A stretch of 64,000 bases of DNA from Anaspis maculata (Eukaryota > Arthropoda > Insecta > Coleoptera > Scraptiidae): positions 119,911,050 through 119,975,049 of the forward strand of contig OX421961.1 of assembly GCA_949128115.1 (NCBI GenBank). The letters run 5' to 3'. Positions 55,312 to 64,000 of this stretch are shown here, piece by piece. A program made the position numbers and the translations under genes. The notes under the pieces were generated by a model. The model made no database searches and was not told where the DNA came from. It worked only from the letters and a program-made list of their open reading frames with translations. The stretch's first letter is position 1; the number at the start of each line of letters is the position of its first letter.

Positions 55312-55559
55312 TTTATAACGACACCGTTTTTATAAATTAGCGATAGTATCCAATCAACCCTAAGAACCCTTTCAGTTGTTTTTTGCTTGTTGGAATCGGG
55401 AAATTTTCGATGACCGAAATTCTGCTTAATCCCTTGTGGGGTGACATGCCCTAGATATTGGACCCCTTCTTGAGGAGCTCCGAGTTGTCCAGCGGGATTC
55501 TCGGGTGGGCTGTCTTGGGTCTTTTAAACACTCCGCGGAGTATGATGACATGTTCCTGA
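55312..55559 (-). pseudogene. Gypsy fragment G, RT C-terminal piece
   Basis: The minus strand reads QEHVIILRGVFKRPKTAHPR, then ENFPIPTSKKQLKGFLGLIG, YYR, stop, FIK: the RT tail and connection of Ty3/Gypsy elements. It joins the piece at 56590-57000 across inserted sequences. Confidence 0.78.
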
Positions 55560-55561
55560 TA

Positions 55562-56191
55562 GTACGCCGGATAGCGACATTTTACCTAAGTCATTTAATC
55601 ACGCGACAGACTCGGTCAAATCGGTAGTTTTTGTGATGACAAAGGAGGAAAACAACTTTTGTCACTCATGAATCGGTTGCTTCAGAAGTTGCAGGGTGTC
55701 AAACATGTCAACAAAAAAAACTTACCTAGGTCATTTTATCACAAAACAGAAACGGTTAGATCGATAGTTTTTGTGATGGCAAACAAGAAAAACAACTTCT
55801 GTCACTCACGCGTCGGTTGCTTCAGAAGCTACAGGGTGTCAAACATGTCAAAAAAAAACCTTAGCCAAGTCATTTCATTATGAGACAGAAACAGGTTAAT
55901 CGATAGTTTTTGTGATCCCAAACAAAAAAAATAACTTCTGTCACTCATGCGTCGGTTGCTTCAAAAGTTACAGGATGTCAAACATGTCAGTAGAGAGAGA
56001 TGGTTCCTTCAAACACATTTTGAGGAGGTAGAGAAGGAGTAGGATAAGGACGACACCCTGCAACTTTTGAAGCAACTGCCGCATCAGTGACAGAAGTCGT
56101 TTTCCTTGTTTGCCATCACAAAAATTATCGAACTAACCGTTTCTGTCTAGTGATGAAATGACTTAGAAATTCATATCGCTATCCGGCGTAC
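55562..56191. mobile_element. 630-bp MITE with three direct and one inverted internal repeats
   Basis: Ends GTACGCCGGATAGCGA and its inverted complement, flanked by TA (55560-55561 and 56192-56193). Inside, a unit of about 130 bp occurs three times head to tail (starting near 55583, 55722, 55863) and once inverted (about 56050-56165); each holds TTTTTGTGATGRCAAA, CGGTTGCTTCARAAGYT and GGRTGTCAAACATGTCA. It interrupts Gypsy fragment G. Confidence 0.87.
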
Positions 56192-56193
56192 TA

Positions 56194-56580
56194 TGGAGGG
56201 AAGTAATTATTTACCGAGGTGGAAAGGGTCTCATTACAGCCAAGGGATTCAATATATTACCGAGGCGCGCCGAGGTGAGATAGAATCCCGTAAGCTGTAA
56301 TGACGCTTTACTCCGTGGTATGTATAGGACTTTATTCACAATAATCCAATTCAAATGCAAATGATTGGCTCTATTTAAACTTTTTGGCTTCAAATGTTTT
56401 TATCAGGTAGGCATAGGCAACCTTTCAAAACAACGCATCCATCCATCCAACGCAAACATCCATCCATCCATCGGGCGCGACAACGCCCGTGGTCCGAAAG
56501 TGACAATATTTTCCAACCTGTAAGAAATCATTCACTTTACAACTTTATAAAAGTTGGAAATGTATCGATTGCTAACTCAT
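56194..56580. other. Unclassified insertion between MITE and Gypsy RT
   Basis: It separates the two RT halves of fragment G together with the MITE. Contains CATC runs (56437-56470) and two 'TTACCGAGG' words near 56210 and 56257. No ends or coding signal recognised. Confidence 0.4.
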
Positions 56581-57000
56581 TGTGAATTAAGGAAATTATG
56601 ATGTCATCCAGGGATACAAAGAAGGTTTTGTTTTGAATACCTCTTAAAATGTTGTCCCTAAGGCACTAAAAACTTGGGGGCGCGTTCTTTAGACCAAGGG
56701 ACATTTTTTTGAAATGATGGTGTCCATTGTCCACACTGAACGATGTTTTTTCGACGTCACTAGGTTTAATTTCTATCTGGTGGAAACCATTAGCGAGGTC
56801 AAGGCAAGTGAAATATTCTCTTCAGTCCAATTTGTCGAGTATTTCGGAGATATTTGGTAAAATATACCGATCATCTACAGTATTTTTGTCATGTTTTTGG
56901 TAGTCTACGACTAAGCGCCATTTTCGTTTGTTTGCTGCATACAATTATTTTGGAACGGCCCAAATTGATGCGTTGAAGGGGGAACAGTCCAGAACTAAAC
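56581..57000 (-). pseudogene. Gypsy fragment G, RT N-terminal and palm piece
   Basis: The minus strand reads RKWRLVVDYQKHDKNTVDDR, YILPNISEILDKLD, stop, REYFTCLDLANGFHQIEIKP, then KTSFSVDNGHHHFKKMSLGL, KNAPPSF, and VSLDDIIIS with the catalytic Asp pair kept. Stops show it is dead. Confidence 0.83.
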
Positions 57001-57167
57001 TGCTAGACAACGAAGTTGTTGGTATCGGAAAAATGGTTCGACTTTGAAGACCAATATATTCCGATTGCCAAATGTGATTTCAATTTTGTTTGTTGTTTTG
57101 ATCAGCCTGATGTTTTGGTAACCTATCCTGTAAAGGTGAATGTTGAAAAACTTCATGTAACATTTTA

Positions 57168-57880
57168 CAGGGTAATACGTAAAATGTTGCAAAATTGCAC
57201 GGACTTCATTGTACCCTCATTCGTCAAAAAAAAATTTGTTTGTGTATTCTAATACAAAAATCATGAAATGTGGTGTATTATTTCGAAACGGTTTTGGATT
57301 TACCCAGATTGGGAGTCTAACATTGAAGATATAAATTTTTATGTTGAATGTTACAGATTTGCCTTGTTGGCACGCGAGATTAAGGAACTTTTGATAAATG
57401 ACATTAAGCAGAATTGTTCGTACAGCAGTCCAGGACAATTTTATTCTCAATACAACCCGAATATTTGGTGTGGGGCCAAGCAGGGGGCATTTTTTCAAGT
57501 AGTTGTCACTGCCTGTTCTTCGTACGTTGAATTTCGTCAGAATTTCATCAGAATTTTAGATGTGAAACATGTTTTATTTGCAAGTTTAATTCCGCCTGAA
57601 CATGGTAACGATGTAAAACTCAAGTTTCTGAGTGAAGTGAAGCCCCCCGGACGTTATACTTTTTGTGCTTGTGCTATGGCTGAGTTTCGTAAATCTGCAA
57701 TATTCAACATAAAAATTTATATCTTCAATGTTCGTCTTCCAATCTGGATAATTCCAAAACCGTTGTGAGATAAGACACCACACTTCATGATTTTTGTATT
57801 AGCCCATTGAAAGAATTTTTTTTTTTGAAAATGGGGGTACGATGAAGTTGCAATTTTGCACCATTTTACGTATCACCCTG
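57168..57880. mobile_element. 713-bp palindromic MITE, TA-flanked
   Basis: Ends CAGGGTAATACGTAAAATG and inverted CAGGGTGATACGTAAAATG, with TA on both sides (57166-57167 and 57881-57882). Arms of about 240 bp are inverted copies (CGGTTTTGGATTTACCCAGA versus CGGTTTTGGAATTATCCAGA). Loop about 57410-57650. Confidence 0.85.
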
Positions 57881-57918
57881 TAGAAAATTCACATGAAGTT
57901 CATCAACATTCACTATTT

Positions 57919-59684
57919 AGGGTTGCATTTTGACCGGTCAATTGACGGTCAATTGACGGTCAAATCGGTCAAATATTGAAAAAATACGCTAAAAACAGGT
58001 GTTACTATCATTCAACATTATTTATTGAAGTAAGACAAAAATTGTGAATATTTCGTTAAGTAGGTAGGTTGGTACTGTACAGGGTGTTTCAGATTCAAAT
58101 CGCGTCCTTTCAGGAAATGATGGGAAACGTCAACAGAAGTAGACTTTTTTGGAAAAATATATGTCAGAAACGAATAATAACGGAGATATAGGCGATCAAA
58201 GTTGAGCTTGAAAAATCGATTTCTTGTCATAACTTTGAAATTCCTCGAAAAATTCCTCAACCGATTTTGTTCAAATTTGAACCTAAGCTTACTGAAATTC
58301 AAAAAGTCGGTATCTAACGATGATAACGCGGTCCATTGAAATTTTTCGGGGGCGTGAATAATGGGGGATGCCTCCGCTTTCTTACTCCTATTTTTTACCC
58401 CTTGAGGTCATTTCATAGATTGTTCACATTTTTCAATTCTACGTTCAATTTCAAAGAGAAAGTTACCCCTGTGAAATTCCGATTAGAGGCTTCGTTCTCA
58501 AGATATTTGGGTTTGAAAGTTCGGAAAACACATCAAAATATCCAGTTTCAAGAGCAAAAAAATATGTTTTTCCTGAAAACTTCCCGTTTCTTGAAAAAAC
58601 TCATGGTTTAGCAACTTGAAACATCTGTAAAACCTATTTTAATGATGGAATCATTAGTTATCTTGGATTTTATTTTTGTAAGCCTTTGAAAGAGGTGTTT
58701 TCGAGATGTTTCCCGAAGTTTCAACTTCAAATATCTTGAGAACGAAGCCTTTAATCAAAAATTTGCAGGTGTAACTTTTTCTTCCAAATCAAACGAAGAA
58801 TTCAAAAATATGAACAATTACCAAATTACTTTAGGGATTTAGAAATAGGGGTAAAAAAGCGGGGGCACCCTCCATTATCTACGCTCCCGAAATTATTTGA
58901 TAGAACGCGTTACTATTGTTCGATACAGACTTATTTTAGCGAGCTTTGATTCAAATTTTAACAAAATCGGTTAGGAAGTTCCAAAGTTGACGATGACGAA
59001 AAATCGATTTTGAAATTTCAACTTTGAACGCCTATATCTTCGTTATTATTTGTTTCTGGCACATATTTTCCTGAGAAAGTCTATTTCTTTTGAAGTTTCT
59101 CGTCGTTTCTTGGAAGGACACGATTTAAATCTGAAACACCCTGTATTTTACTCGATTTTTTATTTTATTTCAAAACAAATAAATTCAAATAAAAATGAAT
59201 TTTAATTTCAATTTTTGGTAATTATAGGTGGGTACGCGAACACCTGTAACTAACTCAGTTCAGGTACTCATACATGTATTTATGTTAGATTATGGTGTAA
59301 AAATAAAATGTTCCAAAAATAAAACTAATATTTGGTTTTATTTTTGGACTCTACATCAAATTTAAATTATTACAATATAGTTCAGTAATTTATAAACTAT
59401 TTCGTATGTCGTAAAAATGCATCCAAACTTAATTTTTTGGCTTTATTTTGTCTTTGTCTTAAGAGCAGCAGCAGTTCCACTGAGATTGGATTGACTACTT
59501 GACTCTGTCTAAAAGCAGGAAAGAGCTTTCCTAAAGTAAGTTACGTTGCGCCATCTACACAAATCGTGCCAAACGAGGCCCGGGGGCTTGTATTTGACCG
59601 GTCAATTGACCAAAGTATTTGACACGGTCAAATGACCGGTCAATTGACGGCTTATTTGACCGGTCAATTGACATCGTGCAACCT
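57919..59684. mobile_element. hAT-like non-autonomous element, host of a nested MITE
   Basis: Begins AGGGTTGCA and ends TGCAACCT; inside each end are repeats of TTGACCGGTCAATTGAC (57931-57980 and 59595-59670). Flanks CACTATTT (57911-57918) and TACTATTA (59685-59692) agree at 6 of 8 positions, a worn 8-bp duplication. Removing it restores the outer palindrome. No transposase. Confidence 0.75.
58080..59143. mobile_element. 1064-bp palindromic MITE, TA-flanked
   Basis: Ends CAGGGTGTTTCAGATT and its inverted complement, with TA on both sides (58078-58079 and 59144-59145). Arms of about 500 bp are inverted copies (for example ACGGAGATATAGGCG versus CGCCTATATCTTCGT) around a loop near 58610-58680. 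It sits inside the hAT-like element at 57919. Confidence 0.88.
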
Positions 59685-59840
59685 TACTATTATAGGATGA
59701 GCTACGGAAAGATGAAGCTGGTTAACTCAATAAACAAAATGGAAATCGCAATTGGCAAGCGGGAGATATTGGCCTCCAAGTCAAACCATTTTTCCGATAC
59801 CGACAAGTTCGTTGTCCAGCAGTTTATTTAAAATGCACGA

Positions 59841-60242
59841 ATGGCAAGTATTGGTCGCACCAAGATTCTCATAGTTACCAGTTTGTCTCATCATGAGTGC
59901 TTGTTTTACCGCTTAATTCTCAATGCATTAAACAGAAAAATCGATAACTCTTTGGAAGAACAAAATACGTTCAAAAGTCCGAAACCGTTTCAAGACAATA
60001 CTAAACGTCTTGAAAAAATGTTACCTAAAAAACTATGCGGCTCGTTCCTTCGAAACAAGACCTTCCTGAAGTCAGATTTTTTTTCACTTCTCTCGACCCC
60101 TGTGTATATCGTACAAGGTCAACAATTGGGTGATCTAAGATGGCATCTTGTAGCTTATAGTCAAAAGCTTCAAGATGTGAAGTTCTCTCTGTACTCCAAT
60201 ATCAGTATCTTTTTTGCCGCATCATTTAGCTTGAATTTGTAG
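59841..60242 (+). other. Unidentified 133-codon open frame
   Basis: It directly follows the right arm of the palindrome. No family motif is recognised on either strand. Neighbouring sequence is retroelement-derived, so it may be decayed retroelement sequence read out of frame. Not claimed as a gene. Confidence 0.2.
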
Positions 60243-60244
60243 GT

Positions 60245-60840
60245 CTTTCAAGCCTGATGCAGATCGACTTTTAAGAAATGTTCCCCTTTGATTCTTTTGT
60301 GTATTTTGGAAAACATCATCTCTACTCTCGGGAGGGAAACCTCTCGAAAGTAATTATCCGTGGGTTCCACCAAAATATTCAACCAGTTGATAGCTAACTC
60401 GAGATTTCTTTTGATGGATGGTGGCCAAATGATCAATGTAAATTTCAGGTTTCACGCTGAGTAATTAACGACAAGGTGGTATACTTACGATTTAACTTAT
60501 TTTCCATAATAAATCTACCAGCATTGACCAGAAAAAAATCCGTTTTAAATGGGTTTAGCTTAAACCCGAGCTTAAACTGCCTTTCAATTTTTTGGTTGAA
60601 CTCGTGGTTGACCTTTCGTGATCTTCACCTAATCGGACCTTCGCTTGAGTTTTCAAGCTAGGTACTTGGAAGATTCCCCAGTTATTGGATCTCAGCTGAC
60701 CTAACACTCCCTGTCCATGAGGTCTAGCTCCTTGTTCATGATATTCTTGAAGGATATTGGCGGATCGCCGATAATCAACAGCTTCCTTGTTCTTCTCCAC
60801 TTCATGTTTTACTTGCTCTTTTCAACGTCACTCGCCGCAT
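60245..60840 (-). pseudogene. Gypsy RT fragment
   Basis: The minus strand near 60250-60330 reads VSLPRVEMMFSKIHKRIKGE, then HFLKVDLHQA, matching the 'YPLPR.ED.F.K..GG..FSKVDLHQAY' RT block. The upstream part to 60840 is open but poorly recognisable. Old fragment. Confidence 0.6.
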
Positions 60841-63800
60841 CACCGTTATTAACTTATTACAGTATCAGTGCATAATGTTGGTGAGTAAGGTCTGGTCAGT
60901 TTAACTCCTTTCAGATCCACAACTTCAAATGCGTATCTAACCAGTTGGACAAAAACGATTCCAAAATTTGAAACCATAATATTGATTTATTGTCTATTGC
61001 TTTGTAGGTACCCCCTTGAAATACTGTCTATACTCACTTACTGCTGAAAGTATGTCCGTGACCAAATTAGTTATTCCCACGTGCCTAGTACAATTTCAAA
61101 GCTTTTCCGAATTACCTTCCACTCTCACAAATACACTTTCCACTTGGCTCTAAACATTAACTAATTTCAGTCAAAGCCAGAGTTCACACACTCTCCCTCA
61201 TGCGAACAGCAAGCACTCCTTGCTTGCAAATTTAGCGTTTGTTACACACATCCACACACACACACACACATACCCTTGCATACACACGCAAATTACATGT
61301 TCTAGTTTGCCCGGAGGAGAATCCACACACCTTTCGCAAGATATCTCTCTAATCAAGAACACTGCTCCAACCCCACACAACCTCCTCCCTATGGCTCCAC
61401 TTATTGAATCACTGATGCTTGTGTGTTGTGTACTTAGCTGAAAGGCCTTCAACTTTGCGGTCAAGGTCTTCGAGCATCGGGTCTACACCTTCATACACCC
61501 ATTACATTATACCTATACCTGTCTAGAAGCTCTCTCCTCTCCTTTGCGGTGAGCTTTTTTTCTCGCACCCTTAAACGAGACAACGCTTTCGAAGCATATC
61601 CCAAGCGTAATTTATACCAGAGCCAACCACCTATACACATGAGTGGCTCTTGCTGTTTCTGATTCTCCTAAAAGCGATTCACGGGGAGATGGGATGGGCG
61701 CGCCAAACATTACGTGCGATTGACTTTTGGAAGACTGTGACCCTAATATTAGTTTTCTGTAAAATTTAATCTAAAGTTAAAGTTACTGCAGAGGCCGGCC
61801 AGCTGCAATGGAGAAGGACTGGGTTAAGATTCTTTTATAGGCGCCACGTGATTTTACTCTGCAGTAAGTCAGATTTTTAAAGATGGAATTACTTGTACAA
61901 AACAAAAAAAACAAAAAAACAAAAGTTAAGCAGCTCAGTTCAAAGTTTCAGCACCAAAATCACGAAATAAACCAAAAATACTTACGCTGACTTAACTCAC
62001 TTTAATCTCAGTAACTGCTGACAGACTGACTAACCAAAAGTTCTTATTTGCTCTTCTCTGGCCTGACCGAAATAATTTGCAAACAGTTTTACCCCAAAAT
62101 TAGATTTGTTTATTTCACCAAAAAAGAAATGTACACAAGTGAAATGATTTACACGGAAAGAAATTTATAACAATTGTTAATTACTTCAAAAGAGTAAAAG
62201 AGTACTAAGCAAAGCACTGAAAGACTAATTTATGCAAAACTACCTAATAGAGATAAGAAAAATGAACGCTTCAATATATATATATTACAATAGTTACTAT
62301 TGACAGAAAATTTAAAATGAAACAAATTGTATTAAGGTCAAAGGTCGAAATTCAACTGTAGTTACAGCTGTGATTATATGTCAAATTCAAAATTTTAAAA
62401 TTTAGGATAATTGGTTATCTACTTTATTTACTAAAATGTACGCTTAAAATCAAGCAAGTTACCGTGTTTGTTCTTGTCCTTTTTAGAAAGATAAGCTTAG
62501 ACAAGAAGTGCAAAAAAAAACCTAACGTGCCACGCTGAGTTTATCTAATATAAAACTGTAATTTTTCGATTTGACTTTTAGCAAATTAACAACCAATTAT
62601 CATTAAAATCTTTACAAAAAAAATTCAATCGTACCCAAAAGTCACTCTTATGTTAATTAAACACTCTGACCAGACCTTAATAAGATCTCTGTCTCTCTCT
62701 CGCTAAGAATTCAGCAGCAAATCGAAATAAATATATATGTATAATATCTTAATTGAAAAGGTAGGTAGTCAATTTTTATTAAATAGTGCTCAAAAATCTT
62801 TCATGCAACTCAGCTTGACGATGCTCAGACGACTCGACGGCGGCGAAGCCAGAGGTAGGTACACAGTCCAGTTCTCTTTAGCTCCGACCGTTCCAAAGAA
62901 AAGAAGGTGCCCAGATGTTTAAAATCGAACACAATTCCACCGGTAGCTCCGGAATCACAACGAAGCCAATCAGACGGCAGCACAACGATTGTCAAAACAA
63001 CACAAAAACAAAACCCAAAAAGAAAACCCTAAAAATAAATAAAATTGTAGTAACTCCAAAGGAGAAGCTATTTCCTATTACCTCTCGCAGGGGTTTATCA
63101 AGACGCACGTAAGTAAACGAGATATTTGATGAAAGAAAGCCTCCAGGTCTTGAAAACTCTAAAAATAACAAAAAAAATTCACTGCAGCAACTTCCAGAGA
63201 AATATAATTTGCACACATTACCTTCACAAGAGGGTTTTTTTCATAGTGAAAACGAGATCGACACGTAGAAAAGCCTCTAGGTTTTAAATGAAGCCAAATT
63301 CTTGCAGGCAGGTTTCGTCAAATCTGATCCTTAATCCCCGGAGGAAGGCACTTTCCACAAAACCAGCAAATTCAAAACAGCGGACTGAAAATTTTGCCAA
63401 ACGGTCTTCTTGATTTATTCCCAGTAATTCCTGGATCCTTTTAACACGCAAAGGATAATTTTCAAGAACACCTGACCAGAAATACCGACGAAACTAGCGA
63501 TTTGGTCTACGCTCGAACTCGATCTGAACTCCACAAAAAAACGCAATAAAATTTGCGGTCGTTCTTCAGCTGCCTTTTTGCGCTGATAAGAAAATATCGC
63601 AGCGATTTCTTTTTGGAATCGAATAAAATAGGAAAACTACACTCTAAGCACGGCTACAATGAAATTCAGAAATTAAAGAATAAAAAGGAAAAAGAGGAAA
63701 GAAAAGCAACACCACAAAATGAAGCATACAAATCGTAGGTAAAATTCGATCGTAACAAGACGTGCTAGGCTGGAAGGGACGGATCAAACGCATGGCGAAA

Positions 63801-63877
63801 AAAAAAAAAAGTGCCGGGAAAAAAACGGGATTTCTTTTATGTGCGAATTTTGAATTTAAATGTGTGACGGTTTGCAG
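60841..63877 (+). other. Intron, 3' part before the fourth exon
   Basis: No gene recognised. Holds a CA microsatellite (61253-61271) and A-rich stretches. Ends at acceptor GACGGTTTGCAG. Confidence 0.5.
61253..61271. repeat. CA dinucleotide microsatellite
   Basis: An uninterrupted CA run of about nine units with more imperfect units on both sides. Confidence 0.9.
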
Positions 63878-64000
63878 GAGGCAGTCCCGTTTCGAAGCAC
63901 GATTCTAGCGCCGGAGAGTGCGACAGCGACGAGAAGAACCCGGACATCATCCCGCAGCCGGTGGATGCGGACGAAGCTGCGGATTACGTCCGCAAGAGGC
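63878..64000 (+). CDS. Sidestep-family receptor exon: cytoplasmic tail (continues past the window)
   Basis: Acceptor TTTGCAG at 63877, entered in phase 1. It reads GSPVSKHDSSAGECDSDEKN, then PDIIPQPVDADEAADYVRKR. The DEKNPDIIPQ motif is a well-kept cytoplasmic signature of insect Sidestep proteins. It stays open to the window edge, so the exon is partial here. Confidence 0.88.

Larger units (their letters stand above)
56996..59830. repeat. Large interrupted palindrome
   Basis: 56996-57167 recurs inverted as 59687-59830 plus 57881-57918; the two right-arm pieces are separated by a hAT-like insertion. Shared blocks include GGTATCGGAAAAATGGTT and GTGAATGTTG.AAACTTCATGT. The inner MITE-like palindrome 57168-57880 forms the centre. 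The outermost part of the left arm continues Gypsy fragment G. Confidence 0.82.

Overview
The window is arthropod nuclear DNA, almost certainly insect, and probably hemipteran (a weak inference from composition and repeat content). The only host gene I can support is a plus-strand member of the sidestep family of immunoglobulin-superfamily axon-guidance receptors. Four exons are visible: 38798-38910 and 47697-47892 (together the membrane-proximal fibronectin type III domain), 53799-54017 (transmembrane helix and start of the tail) and 63878 to the window end (cytoplasmic tail). Their splice phases agree (1/0, 0/1, 1/1, 1). The immunoglobulin-domain exons were not found and presumably lie upstream, so most of the window appears to be introns of this gene.

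The introns are filled with nested transposable elements. From left to right: a complete but decayed Ty3/Gypsy element (564-6315, minus strand) with both LTRs, a 5-bp target duplication, a serine-tRNA-type primer site, and a 914-bp TA-flanked MITE in its RNase H domain. A 3'-truncated BEL/Pao element follows (about 7986-13573, minus), with a 158-bp higher-order tandem repeat in its gag leader. At 15.6-19.95 kb an old minus-strand Gypsy fragment is interrupted by a second Gypsy fragment and by a 1.93-kb DNA element with 30-nt terminal inverted repeats, subterminal repeats and an AAAT target duplication. A third Gypsy fragment (22.2-23.5 kb) abuts a palindromic MITE (23675-24328).

At 25171-32357 lies a very young LTR element. 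Its two 1494-bp LTRs look identical, but its pol stops after reverse transcriptase. Around it are two partial copies of a hAT-like MITE built from an ATTGCAC-rich minisatellite (24843-25100 and 34372-34618). The unoccupied target of the same host repeat is present at 52.7 kb. A tRNA-derived SINE, a region of ATGGCGG modules and a near-perfect 180-bp hairpin lie at 32.4-34.3 kb.

The introns downstream of 38.9 kb hold a non-autonomous element with GAATTGTCC-type ends and degenerate tandem repeats (40.5-42.1 kb), a clean 1001-bp hAT-like element with a perfect 8-bp target duplication (44961-45961), further SINEs, a Tc1 transposase fossil, another Gypsy RT fragment carrying a MITE with three direct and one inverted internal repeats, and a three-layer nest at 57.0-59.8 kb. 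The transposable elements do not work together as a system. Their interest lies in the insertion order, which can be read from target duplications and restored reading frames, and in several non-autonomous families that look undescribed. All identifications are by eye; no database search was run.
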